Below, in pieces: positions 7,318 through 18,238 of a stretch of 64,000 nt of DNA. Positions within the stretch are counted from its first letter, which is position 1. Every line of letters begins with the position of its first letter. The translations under genes were made by a program, and so were the position numbers. The notes beneath the pieces are model-generated. The model was not told the origin of the DNA. It saw only the letters and a list, made by a program, of their open reading frames with translations, and did not search any database. The stretch comes from Streptomyces varsoviensis. Its GTDB lineage: Bacteria; Actinomycetota; Actinomycetes; Streptomycetales; Streptomycetaceae. The stretch is taken from contig NZ_JOBF01000030.1 of assembly GCF_000718635.1 (NCBI RefSeq), positions 1 through 64,000 on the forward strand, written 5' to 3'.

Positions 7318-8694
7318 TCACGACGAAGCGCCCGGGATCACCGCCGACACCCGGAAACCGCCCGCGTCCGTCGGCCCCGACACGAACACCCCGCCCAGCG
7401 CCGACACCCGCTCCCGCATGCCGACCAGCCCATTGCCCCCGCTCGGCAGCCGCACATCCGCACCCCCGTCCGACGGCCCGTTCTCCACCTGCAACGCGAC
7501 CTCCGCCTCCCGACGCGCCAGCCGCACCCAGGTCTTCGCCCCCGACGCGTGCTTGTGCACATTGGTCAGCGCCTCCTGGACCACCCGGTACGCCGTCTGC
7601 TCCACCGACGCCGCGTACGACCGCTCCTCCCCCTCCGCCAACAGCTCCACGACCATCCCGGCCGCCCGCGACTGCCCGACCAGATCCTCCAGGTCAGCGA
7701 GGCCCGGACCCTCGCCCCCCTCGGCCGTAACCAACGTCACACCCGGCGCGGCCCCGGCCGGCGCCTCCACCGCGCCCTCCGCCGGACCGCCCGAAGCCGC
7801 CGCCATCGCAGCCGCCAACCGAACCGGCTCAGCGGCCGACGGTCTCTCCGCCACCTGCCCCTCAGGCGTCCGCCGCAACACCCCGAGCATCTCCCGCAAC
7901 TCGGTCAGCGCCTGCCGCCCCATATCCCCCACCAGAGCCGCGTTCCGCGACGCCTTCTCCGGATCCTTCACCGCGACCGCCTGCAACGCCGCCGCATGCA
8001 CCACCATCAACGACACCCGATGCGCCACCACATCGTGCATCTCCCGAGCGATCCGCGTCCGCTCCTCACTACGCGCCCACTCCGCCCGCTCCTCCGCACG
8101 ATCGGCCAACAGCGACAACTCCCGCTCCAGCCCATCCGCACGCTCCCGCAGACTCTCCACCAACCGCCGCCGCGCCCCGACATACATCCCCAGCAACACC
8201 GGCGGACCCGCCAGCCCCAACGCCACCAGCACCGAGATCGCCACGATCAGCCACGCGCCCGGCGTATAACCGTCCTGCGCCATGTCCCGGTCAAACCGCA
8301 CGAAGACCACGACCAGCGTCCCCAGCACGGACATCCCCGCCAGCACCGCGATGATCCGACGCGGCACATCCGACGCGGCGAGCGTATAAAGCCCCACCAC
8401 GCCCAACAGAAAACCCATCTGCGCGGGCGTCACAGCGATCGACACCAACACCGCCGCCACCGGCCACCGCCGACGCACCAGCATCACCGACCCCGCCAGC
8501 ACGCCCGCCAGCACGCCGAGCAACACCGGCAGCGCGGCCTCGTCCGCGAAACGAGCCCCCTCCCCCACGCACTCCAGCACCGACGCCAGAGCCAGGCAGA
8601 CATCCAGCACCAGAGACCGGCGCCGCGCCCACCACCACGGCCCCGTCGGCGCGCCTCGCACGCCCATTCCTGCGGCTTCCCCCGTTGTGGTCAT
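7318..8694 (-). CDS. Sensor histidine kinase, HisKA_3 type
   Basis: 458 aa if ATG 8694 is used (MTTTGEAAGM); a GTG at 8721 adds 9 residues, and neither has an ideal Shine-Dalgarno spacing. Four to five membrane helices fill residues ~25-185. A coiled coil (ESLRERADGLERELSLLADR) leads into the HisKA_3 dimerisation helix with EERTRIAREMHDVVAHR, whose His is the phospho-acceptor. The HATPase region has QEALTNVHKHASG and GGNGLVGMRERVSALGG. This NarL/DegS-type kinase would normally phosphorylate a LuxR-type regulator, but none is adjacent. The LuxR-type regulators in this window are 12 kb and 19 kb away. It may signal alongside the ECF sigma gene downstream. Confidence 0.88.
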   Translation of the reverse strand: MTTTGEAAGMGVRGAPTGPWWWARRRSLVLDVCLALASVLECVGEGARFADEAALPVLLGVLAGVLAGSVMLVRRRWPVAAVLVSIAVTPAQMGFLLGVVGLYTLAASDVPRRIIAVLAGMSVLGTLVVVFVRFDRDMAQDGYTPGAWLIVAISVLVALGLAGPPVLLGMYVGARRRLVESLRERADGLERELSLLADRAEERAEWARSEERTRIAREMHDVVAHRVSLMVVHAAALQAVAVKDPEKASRNAALVGDMGRQALTELREMLGVLRRTPEGQVAERPSAAEPVRLAAAMAAASGGPAEGAVEAPAGAAPGVTLVTAEGGEGPGLADLEDLVGQSRAAGMVVELLAEGEERSYAASVEQTAYRVVQEALTNVHKHASGAKTWVRLARREAEVALQVENGPSDGGADVRLPSGGNGLVGMRERVSALGGVFVSGPTDAGGFRVSAVIPGASS

Positions 8695-8849
8695 GCCTTC
8701 CAGCGTAAAGGGGGGCGCCACCGGTTATCCGTTGCCTGCGACAGCACGCGACGGGCTCGAACGCACACGAAAAGCACCGCATTCATCCGAACTATTGAAT
8801 CGACCACGTTTTCGACACCTCTGTCCACACGAACGACAAGGCTGCCGCC

Positions 8850-9737
8850 ATGACCGATGTACGACGCCGAGAAGGCGACGGAGTGGGCGGCCTCCGCCAC
8901 GGCACGGCCTCCTTCGACCAACTGCGCGAAGCGGCCCTCACCCTCCGCAAGGAAGGTCTCAGCCGCCGGCAGATACGCGACCGCCTCAAGGTCGGCAACA
9001 ACGACCTCCTCAACCGCCTCCTCGAAGGCGAACCCCCGCCGGAGTGGACCAAGCGCCCCAACGCCAAGGACGACCTCCGCGCCACCGCCCGCGAACTGCG
9101 CACCCGCGGCCTCACCTACGACCAGATCCAACTCGAACTCGGCTGCTCGAAGAGCTCCATCTCCCTCTGGGTCCGCGACCTCCCCAAGCCGCCTCCCCGC
9201 ACCAAGGAAGAAGCCTCGGCGATCGCCCGCCGAGGCTGGGAGGCGACACTGGCCCGGCGGGAGGCGGAGCGGCAGGAGGTCAAGCTGGACGCCTCTCGCG
9301 AGATCGGCACCCTGAGCGACCAAGAACTGCTCGTCGCCGGAGTGGTCCTCTACTGGGCCGAGGGCACGAAGGACAAAGCTCACGCGCGGCGCGAACTGGT
9401 CCAGTTCATCAACAGTGATCCGGACGTCATCCGGCTGTTCCTCCGCTGGCTCGCACTACTGGGCGTCGAGCCGGACCGGCTCCGTTGCCACGTCTCAATC
9501 CACGAGTCAGCCGACATCCCGTCGGCGGAGCGGTACTGGGCCGAGCTAGCAGGCCTCTCCCCAGAGGCTCTGGGTAAAACCGTGATCAAGAAGCACAACC
9601 CCAAGACCGTCCGGAAGAACGTGGGCGAGGCCTATCGAGGCTGCCTGGTGGTCCGTGTGCGGCAAAGCGCCGACCTATACCGTCGCATCGAGGGCTGGTG
9701 GTACGGCATAGTATTGGGGGCCGGGTCGACAGCCTGA
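8850..9737 (+). CDS. Double helix-turn-helix protein with LAGLIDADG-like C-terminal region
   Basis: 295 aa, ATG 8850. Two HTH segments are visible, LSRRQIRDRLKVGNNDLLNR (~40-60) and LTYDQIQLELGCSKSSISLW (~88-107). After a basic linker, residues ~150-290 contain LVAGVVLYWAEGTK, FINSDPDVIRLFLRWL, a His-rich strand, NPKTVRKNVGEAYRGCL and IEGWWYG. The LxxGxxLYWAEG motif and repeated alpha/beta pattern recall LAGLIDADG-type DNA-binding folds. I do not recognise a named family and cannot assign a function; transcriptional regulator or domesticated endonuclease are both possible. It ends 27 bp before tRNA-Gln, a position often used by mobile DNA. Confidence 0.8.
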   Translation: MTDVRRREGDGVGGLRHGTASFDQLREAALTLRKEGLSRRQIRDRLKVGNNDLLNRLLEGEPPPEWTKRPNAKDDLRATARELRTRGLTYDQIQLELGCSKSSISLWVRDLPKPPPRTKEEASAIARRGWEATLARREAERQEVKLDASREIGTLSDQELLVAGVVLYWAEGTKDKAHARRELVQFINSDPDVIRLFLRWLALLGVEPDRLRCHVSIHESADIPSAERYWAELAGLSPEALGKTVIKKHNPKTVRKNVGEAYRGCLVVRVRQSADLYRRIEGWWYGIVLGAGSTA

Positions 9738-9764
9738 CGCAATGTCCGATTTCGACCCTTATGG

Positions 9765-9836
9765 TCCCCTGTGGTGTAATTGGTAGCACTGTGGCTTTTG
9801 GTGCCATCTGTCCGGGTTCGAGTCCTGGCAGGGGAG
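9765..9836 (+). tRNA. tRNA-Gln (anticodon TTG)
   Basis: 72 nt. The acceptor stem TCCCCTG pairs with CAGGGGA, D-arm GTG/CAC encloses TAATTGGTAG, anticodon stem GTGGC/GCCAT encloses loop TTTTGGT with anticodon TTG, and T-arm CCGGG-TTCGAGT-CCTGG is canonical. G73 is the discriminator base and CCA is not encoded. A strong hairpin terminator follows at 9849. Confidence 0.95.
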
Positions 9837-9848
9837 CAAGCTGAGTTC

Positions 9849-9885
9849 GGGTCCTGACCCCCAGGTCAGGACCCTTCCTCGTTTC
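9849..9885 (+). terminator. Terminator after tRNA-Gln
   Basis: A perfect 11-bp stem GGGTCCTGACC / GGTCAGGACCC (9849-9859 with 9864-9874) has a 4-nt loop and is followed by TTCCTCGTTTC. Confidence 0.85.
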
Positions 9886-9945
9886 AGGTCACATACGCAC
9901 CGGTATCCTTCGGTTGTCCACCACCCGAAGCCGAAGGGCACACCC

Positions 9946-11400
9946 GTGAGCGCCAACCGCCCGGCAGCCGTCGTCGTCCTCGCAGCGGGTGAGGGCACCC
10001 GCATGAAGTCGGCTACCCCCAAGGTCCTGCACGCGATCTGCGGTCGATCTCTCGTCGGACATGTCGCCGCCGCCTCCCGTGAGCTGGATCCCGAGCACCT
10101 TGTCGTGGTGGTCGGCCATGCCCGCGAGGAGGTCTCCGCGCATCTCGCCGAGATCGATCCCGCCGTCCACACCGCCGTGCAGCACGAGCAGAACGGCACC
10201 GGCCATGCCGTGCGCATCGGACTGGAGACGCTGAGCGACGGGGGTGTCGCGCTCGACGGCACGGTCGTCGTGGTCTGCGGCGACACTCCGCTGCTGACCG
10301 GTGCGACGCTGCGGCAGCTCGCCGAGACGCACGCCGCCGACCGCAACGCCGTGACCGTGCTGTCCGCCGAGGTCCCGGACTCGACCGGGTACGGGCGGAT
10401 CGTGCGCGACGGGGCGAGCGGCGCGGTGACCGCGATCGTGGAGCACAAGGACGCCACGGAGGCGCAGCGGGCGATCAAGGAGATCAATTCCGGGGTCTTC
10501 GCGTTCGACGCGCAGTTGCTGACGGACGCGCTGGGCAAGGTGCGTACGGACAACAGTCAGGGTGAGGAGTACCTGACGGATGTGCTCGGCATTCTGCGGG
10601 AGGCGGGGCACCGGGTGGGTGCGTCGGTGGCCGGTGATCACCGGGAGATTCTGGGGATCAACAACCGGGTGCAGTTGGCGGAGGCGCGGCGGTTGCTGAA
10701 CGAGCGGTTGCTGCGTGAGGCGATGCTGGCCGGTGTGACGGTCGTGGATCCGGCGACGACGTGGGTCGATGTGTCGGTGGAGTTCGAGCCGGACGCTTTG
10801 GTTCATCCGGGTACGCAGTTGCTGGGTTCGACGCGGTTGGCGGCCGGTTGTGAGGTGGGGCCGAATTCGCGGTTGAAGGACACGTCGGTGGGTGCGGGCG
10901 CGGTGGTGACGAACACGGTGTCGGATGGCGCGGTGATCGGTGCGGGGGCGAGTGTGGGTCCGTACGCGTATCTGCGGCCGGGTACGCGGCTGGGTGTGAA
11001 GTCGAAGGCCGGTACGTATGTGGAGATGAAGAATGCCGTGATCGGTGAGGGCACGAAGGTGCCGCATCTGTCGTATGTGGGGGACGCGACGATCGGTGAG
11101 TTCACCAATATCGGTGCGGCGAGCGTGTTCGTGAATTACGACGGGCAGGCGAAGCATCACACGACGGTGGGGGCTCATTGCCGTACCGGTTCGGACAACA
11201 TGTTTGTGGCGCCTGTCACGATCGGGGACGGGGCTTACACGGCGGCGGGGTCGGTCATCACGAAGGATGTGCCGCCGGGTTCGTTGGCGGTGGCCCGGGG
11301 CCAGCAAAGGAATATCGAGGGTTGGGTGGCTCGTAAGCGCCCGGGGAGCGCCGCCGCGCAGGCTGCTTCTGTGGCTCGTTCGGAGCCTGAGTCCGAGTAG
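9946..11400 (+). CDS. glmU: Bifunctional GlmU: GlcN-1-P acetyltransferase / GlcNAc-1-P uridylyltransferase
   Basis: 484 aa, GTG start with GAAGGGC upstream. The N-terminal nucleotidyltransferase carries VVVLAAGEGTRMKS and a downstream KVLH, plus NGTGHAVRIGLE for UTP binding. From about residue 255 the C-terminus forms a left-handed beta-helix of hexapeptide repeats (VGPYAYLRPG, ending VKSKAGTYVEMKNAVIGEG and VNYDG). It makes UDP-N-acetylglucosamine for peptidoglycan from glucosamine-1-phosphate, acetyl-CoA and UTP in the cytoplasm. Length is normal for actinobacteria. It is followed by prs as in other actinomycetes. Codon style changes from C-ended to G-ended within this gene near 10.35 kb, matching a strand-composition switch. 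Confidence 0.98.
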   Translation: MSANRPAAVVVLAAGEGTRMKSATPKVLHAICGRSLVGHVAAASRELDPEHLVVVVGHAREEVSAHLAEIDPAVHTAVQHEQNGTGHAVRIGLETLSDGGVALDGTVVVVCGDTPLLTGATLRQLAETHAADRNAVTVLSAEVPDSTGYGRIVRDGASGAVTAIVEHKDATEAQRAIKEINSGVFAFDAQLLTDALGKVRTDNSQGEEYLTDVLGILREAGHRVGASVAGDHREILGINNRVQLAEARRLLNERLLREAMLAGVTVVDPATTWVDVSVEFEPDALVHPGTQLLGSTRLAAGCEVGPNSRLKDTSVGAGAVVTNTVSDGAVIGAGASVGPYAYLRPGTRLGVKSKAGTYVEMKNAVIGEGTKVPHLSYVGDATIGEFTNIGAASVFVNYDGQAKHHTTVGAHCRTGSDNMFVAPVTIGDGAYTAAGSVITKDVPPGSLAVARGQQRNIEGWVARKRPGSAAAQAASVARSEPESE

Positions 11401-11491
11401 TGACCGCGAAGGGGTGCGTCGTGCGGGGCGTACCGTGATAGGCGCGCAGAATGTGCCCACCATTCCATTGAGCTGGCAAGGAGACCGTGCT

Positions 11492-12469
11492 GTGACCGGG
11501 ATCAAGACGACGGGCGAGAAGAAGTTGATGCTCTTCTCCGGCCGCGCCCACCCCGAGCTTGCGGAGGAGGTCGCTCATCAGCTGGGGGCGCACCTGGTCC
11601 CGTCGAAGGCTTTCGACTTCGCCAATGGCGAGATCTACGTCCGTTTTCAGGAGTCGGCGCGTGGCGCTGATTGCTTTGTGATGCAGAGCCATACGGCTCC
11701 GATCAATAAGTGGATCATGGAGCAGTTGATCATGGTCGACGCTCTGAAGCGGGCTTCCGCGGAGAGCATCACCGTGATTCTGCCGTTCTACGGCTATGCC
11801 CGGCAGGACAAGAAGCACCGTGGCCGTGAGCCGATCTCGGCGCGGCTGATCGCGGATCTGCTGAAGACGGCGGGCGCGGACCGCATCGTGACGGTCGACC
11901 TGCACACGGACCAGATCGTGGGCTTCTTCGACGGGCCGGTGGACCACCTGTTCGCGCTGCCGGTGCTGGCGGATTACGTGGGCGCGAAGGTGGACCGTTC
12001 GAAGCTGACGATCGTGTCGCCGGACGCCGGCCGGGTGCGGGTGGCGGACCGGTGGTGCGACCGGCTGGGCGCGCCGCTGGCGATCGTGCACAAGCGGCGG
12101 GACAAGGACGTGGCCAATCAGGTCACGGTGCATGAGGTCGTCGGTGATGTGAAGGGCCGGGTCTGTGTCCTGGTCGATGACATGATCGACACGGGCGGCA
12201 CGATCTGTGCGGCGGCGGACGCGCTGTTCGCGAATGGTGCGGAGGACGTCATCGTGACGGCCACGCATGGGGTGCTGTCGGGTCCGGCGGCGGATCGGCT
12301 GAAGAATTCGAAGGTGAGCGAGTTCGTCTTCACGAATACCCTGCCGACCCCGAGTGAGCTGGAGCTCGACAAGATCACGGTGCTGTCGATGGCGCCGACG
12401 ATCGCGCGGGCGGTGCGTGAGGTGTTCGAGGACGGTTCGGTGACGAGCCTCTTCGAGGAGCACGCGTGA
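11492..12469 (+). CDS. prs: Ribose-phosphate pyrophosphokinase
   Basis: 325 aa from GTG 11492, with AAGGAG 8 bp upstream; a longer in-frame extension has no ribosome-binding site and overlaps glmU. The enzyme makes PRPP from ribose-5-phosphate and ATP for nucleotide, His and Trp synthesis. Visible family features are FSGRAHPELAEEV at the N-terminus, the ATP loop YGYARQDKKHRGREPIS, catalytic KRRDKD, and the PRPP-binding loop VLVDDMIDTGGTI. It lies 91 bp after glmU, probably in the same transcription unit. Confidence 0.97.
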   Translation: MTGIKTTGEKKLMLFSGRAHPELAEEVAHQLGAHLVPSKAFDFANGEIYVRFQESARGADCFVMQSHTAPINKWIMEQLIMVDALKRASAESITVILPFYGYARQDKKHRGREPISARLIADLLKTAGADRIVTVDLHTDQIVGFFDGPVDHLFALPVLADYVGAKVDRSKLTIVSPDAGRVRVADRWCDRLGAPLAIVHKRRDKDVANQVTVHEVVGDVKGRVCVLVDDMIDTGGTICAAADALFANGAEDVIVTATHGVLSGPAADRLKNSKVSEFVFTNTLPTPSELELDKITVLSMAPTIARAVREVFEDGSVTSLFEEHA

Positions 12470-12490
12470 GAATGCCGGTCCGGCATGCGG

Positions 12491-12551
12491 CCTGATCGGT
12501 CCTGCTGATCGGTTCCGCTGATCGGCTTCGCTGATCGGATCGCTTGATCGA
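12491..12551. repeat. CTGATCGG tandem array
   Basis: About five 12-13 bp units sharing GCTGATCGGnTC lie between prs and rplY. The region has no gene; the rplY leader follows. Confidence 0.75.
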
Positions 12552-12710
12552 TTTCTGGGCGGCCTCCCCCGCCGGGTAGACTCGTGGAGTTGCTCGGCGA
12601 GGGAGGCCGCATCCGTAAGGTGCGGCGGTCCGTTATCGACGCGCTCTTCGTAGCAGGTCTGTCGTGGGCCGGGTGACGCCCGCTGGATACATCTACTACG
12701 AGGAGTCACC

Positions 12711-13298
12711 ATGGCTGAGGTCAAGCTGACCGCCGAGGTCCGTACCGAGTTCGGCAAGGGCGCCGCGCGCCGTGTGCGCCGCGAGGACAAGGTTCCCGGT
12801 GTCATCTACGGTCACGGCGGTGAGCCGAAGCACGTCGCGATCGACAGCCACGCTCTGATGATGGCGCTGAAGACCCCGAACGCGCTGCTGAACCTGGACA
12901 TCGACGGCAAGAGCGAGCTGTGCATCCCGAAGGCCGTGCAGCGTGAGGCCATCCGCGGCTTCCTGGTCCACGTGGACTACCTGGCGGTCAAGAAGGGTGA
13001 GAAGGTCACCGTCGAGATCCCGATCCACACCGAGGGCGACCTGGCGCCGGGCGGCAACCTGCTGGAGCACATCCTCAACACGCTGCCGGTCGAGGCCGAG
13101 GCCACGCACATCCCGGAGTCGGTGACGGTCTCCATCGCGGGTCTGGACGCCGGTCACTCCGTGCTGGCGAAGGACATCACCCTGCCGGCCGGCAGCACGC
13201 TGGCCGTCGAGGAGGACACCGTGGTGCTCCAGGTCGTCGCGGCTCAGGCCGAGGCCGTCGAGGAGTCGGCCGAGGACGCCGAGGGCGCCGAGGCCTGA
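12711..13298 (+). CDS. rplY: 50S ribosomal protein L25, long TL5/CTC type
   Basis: 195 aa, ATG start with ACGAGGAGT upstream. The N-terminal L25 domain binds 5S rRNA (TAEVRTEFGKGAARRVRRED, then PGVIYGHGGEPKHVAIDS). The C-terminal TL5 beta domain (residues ~95-180) and a final Glu/Ala-rich acidic tail give the length of the general-stress CTC form rather than the short E. coli type. It is part of the large ribosomal subunit. Downstream pth is 120 bp away; a hairpin lies between the two. Confidence 0.97.
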   Translation: MAEVKLTAEVRTEFGKGAARRVRREDKVPGVIYGHGGEPKHVAIDSHALMMALKTPNALLNLDIDGKSELCIPKAVQREAIRGFLVHVDYLAVKKGEKVTVEIPIHTEGDLAPGGNLLEHILNTLPVEAEATHIPESVTVSIAGLDAGHSVLAKDITLPAGSTLAVEEDTVVLQVVAAQAEAVEESAEDAEGAEA

Positions 13299-13355
13299 GC
13301 GGTCGCCTGGTGAGGGGCGCTTCGGGGCGTTCCTCGCGCCGGTAACCTCTTCCTT

Positions 13356-13395
13356 CAGCCGTCGTTCCGCGCCGTAGGCGCCGGGACGGCGGCTG
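13356..13395 (+). terminator. Hairpin between rplY and pth
   Basis: An imperfect ~18-bp inverted repeat (CAGCCGTCGTTCCGCGCC against GGCGCCGGGACGGCGGCTG) with a GTA loop sits just before the pth ribosome-binding site. It could terminate rplY transcripts or attenuate pth. Confidence 0.45.
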
Positions 13396-13418
13396 AGTGG
13401 CTTCAAGGAGACATGCGG

Positions 13419-14009
13419 ATGACGGATGCAGTGGGGCCCTGGCTGATCGTGGGGCTGGGCAATCCCGGCCAGGAGTACGCGGCCAATCGCCATAATGTGG
13501 GTTTCATGGTCGCGGATCTGCTCGCGGAGCGGATGCGGTCGAAGTTCAAGGCGCACAAGGCGCGGGCGCAGGTGGTGGAGGGGCGGATCGGTGCGCCGGG
13601 TCCGTCGAACCGTCGGGTGATCGTGGCGAAGCCGATGTCGTTCATGAATCTGTCGGGTGGTCCGGTGACCGCGCTGCGTGATTTCTACAAGGTGCCGGTG
13701 GAGCGGATCGTCGCGGTTCATGACGAGTTGGACATTGATTACGGGGCGCTGCGGCTGAAGTTGGGCGGTGGTGACAATGGGCACAACGGGTTGAAGTCGA
13801 TGACGAAGTCGTTGGGGCCGGATTATCACCGGGTGCGGTTCGGGATCGGGCGTCCGCCGGGTCGTATGCAGGTGGCGGATTTCGTGTTGAAGGATTTCTC
13901 GTCGGCGGAGCGCAAGGAGCTGGACTATTTCGTGGACCGGGCGGCGGATGCGGTGGAGTCGCTGGTCGTGGATGGTCTGGAGCGGGCGCAGAGTACGTAC
14001 AACTCTTGA
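13419..14009 (+). CDS. pth: Peptidyl-tRNA hydrolase
   Basis: 196 aa from ATG 13419 ([14 protein letters not shown]). AAGGAG is 8 bp before this ATG and only 2 bp before the alternative ATG at 13413. The enzyme frees tRNA from peptidyl-tRNA dropped by ribosomes. Signature motifs are [18 protein letters not shown] (catalytic His), [21 protein letters not shown] and [13 protein letters not shown]. It follows rplY as in most actinobacteria. Its last ~28 bp are duplicated in tandem just downstream. Confidence 0.97.
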   Translation: MTDAVGPWLIVGLGNPGQEYAANRHNVGFMVADLLAERMRSKFKAHKARAQVVEGRIGAPGPSNRRVIVAKPMSFMNLSGGPVTALRDFYKVPVERIVAVHDELDIDYGALRLKLGGGDNGHNGLKSMTKSLGPDYHRVRFGIGRPPGRMQVADFVLKDFSSAERKELDYFVDRAADAVESLVVDGLERAQSTYNS

Positions 14010-14075
14010 GCGGGCGGGCGCGGCGTACGTACGACTCCTGAGCAGGCGGGCGCGGAGTACGTACGACTCCTGAGC
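13980..14075. repeat. Tandem copies of the pth 3' end
   Basis: The last 28 bp of pth, containing GAGTACGTACAACTCTTGAG, are followed by two 32-bp near-copies (14008-14039 and 14040-14071), each with TACGTACGACTCCTGAG. The second and third copies are outside the gene. Confidence 0.8.
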
Positions 14076-14083
14076 GCTTTCAT

Positions 14084-14123
14084 GGCGGCGGCCCCTCACC
14101 GATCCTTCGGTGGGGGGCCGCCG
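14084..14123. terminator. Bidirectional terminator between pth and ppc
   Basis: GCGGCGGCCCCTCACCGA pairs with TCGGTGGGGGGCCGCCG around a 3-4 nt loop, with a T-rich tail on the right. It lies between convergent genes. Confidence 0.8.
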
Positions 14124-14146
14124 TCGTGTTGTGCGGAGGGTGGGGG

Positions 14147-16933
<2,787 letters not shown>

Positions 16934-17070
16934 GGGGGCGGCTCCTTGCAGTGTTCTGAGCACGTCTGGAGAGGTTGCGGACCGCGCTGTCCGACCGCGA
17001 CCCAGGATAGGTGGCCGCGACGCGCTGTCATCCACAGCCCTATTGCCCGATACGCGAGCCCTGCCATACT

Positions 17071-17098
17071 TACGTAGCCGTAGGTTACGGAACCGTAG
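17071..17098. promoter_or_regulatory. Interlocking palindromes upstream of desaturase, probable TetR operator
   Basis: Within 28 bp there are two overlapping inverted repeats: CCGTA-GGT-TACGG (17078-17090) and TACGG-AA-CCGTA (17086-17097), preceded by TACGTAG. The site lies ~30 bp before the desaturase start in the gap shared with ppc. The TetR regulator encoded directly after the desaturase is the obvious candidate ligand. Confidence 0.6.
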
Positions 17099-17127
17099 CC
17101 GTGTGTCGAACCCCCATGAGGGATGCC

Positions 17128-18231
17128 ATGACTGCAAGCCCCGACGTGATCGAAGACGCGCCGAAGGCCCAGGACCCGATGCCCGCCTCTGCCACTCTCG
17201 GTGGCGACGACAAGCGGTCGATCGAGCAGATCGCGCTGTTGCTGTTCATCACGGTGCCGTTCGTGGCGTTGGTCGCCGCGGTGCCCTTGGCGTGGGGGTG
17301 GGGGGTGTCGTGGCTGGATCTGGGGTTGCTGGTGGTGATGTATTACATCGGCTGCCATGGCATCACGATCGGTTTTCACCGCTATTTCACGCATGGTGCG
17401 TTCAAGGCGAAGCGGCCGTTGCGGATCGTGCTGGCGGTGATGGGGTCGTTGGCGGTCGAGGGGCCGTTGGTGCGCTGGGTGGCGGATCACCGCCGGCATC
17501 ACCGGTTCTCGGACGCGGAGGGGGATCCGCATTCGCCGTGGCGGTTCGGTGAGTCGGTGCCGGCGTTGTTGAAGGGCCTGTGGTGGGCCCATATCGGCTG
17601 GATGTTCGATGAGGAGCAGACGCCGCAGCACAAGTACGCGCCGGATCTGATCAAGGACCCGGCGATCCGTCGGATCTCGCGCCAGTTCGTGCTGTGGACG
17701 GTGGTCTCGCTGCTGATTCCGCCGCTGGTCGGCGGTCTGGTGACGTGGTCGTGGGCGGGGGCCGCGACGGCGTTCTTCTGGGGTTCGCTGGTGCGGGTGG
17801 CGCTGCTGCACCACGTGACGTGGTCGATCAATTCGATCTGTCACGCGGTGGGTAAGCGGCCGTTCAAGTCGCGGGACCGGTCGGGCAATGTGTGGTGGCT
17901 GGCGGTGCTGTCGTGCGGCGAGTCGTGGCACAACCTGCATCACGCGGACCCGACGAGCGCGCGGCACGGTGTGATGCGGGGGCAGGTGGATTCCAGTGCC
18001 CGGCTGATCCGCTGGTGCGAGCGGGCGGGGTGGGCGTATGACGTGCGCTGGCCGGACGCGGCCCGTATCGCGTCGCGCCGCAAGCCGGCCGAGACGGGCG
18101 CGGACGGCGCCGGCCGGTCCGGCGGGTCCGCTGGTGAGCCGCCGCGTGGTGATGGTGACGGCGGGGGCGATGGCGGGGGCGCCGGGCCCGGCGGGGCGGC
18201 GGGGAAGGGCAGTGCCGCGCAGGCGGCATGA
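17128..18231 (+). CDS. Acyl-CoA/fatty acid desaturase
   Basis: 367 aa from ATG 17128 ([10 protein letters not shown]), with GAGGG 6 bp before it; ATG 17116 is an alternative. It is an integral-membrane di-iron desaturase that introduces a double bond (probably delta-9) into acyl chains for membrane fluidity. The three His boxes are HRYFTH, HRRHH and HNLHH, in the right order, with about four membrane helices between and after them. The last ~45 residues are Gly/Ala/Arg-rich and probably disordered. A TetR gene starts 7 bp downstream and very likely regulates it. Confidence 0.93.
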   Translation: MTASPDVIEDAPKAQDPMPASATLGGDDKRSIEQIALLLFITVPFVALVAAVPLAWGWGVSWLDLGLLVVMYYIGCHGITIGFHRYFTHGAFKAKRPLRIVLAVMGSLAVEGPLVRWVADHRRHHRFSDAEGDPHSPWRFGESVPALLKGLWWAHIGWMFDEEQTPQHKYAPDLIKDPAIRRISRQFVLWTVVSLLIPPLVGGLVTWSWAGAATAFFWGSLVRVALLHHVTWSINSICHAVGKRPFKSRDRSGNVWWLAVLSCGESWHNLHHADPTSARHGVMRGQVDSSARLIRWCERAGWAYDVRWPDAARIASRRKPAETGADGAGRSGGSAGEPPRGDGDGGGDGGGAGPGGAAGKGSAAQAA

Positions 18232-18238
18232 TTGAGGC

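Noticed and set aside
9721..9900. Integrated element attachment site at tRNA-Gln
   Set aside because: No integrase and no repeated tRNA 3' end were found in the window.
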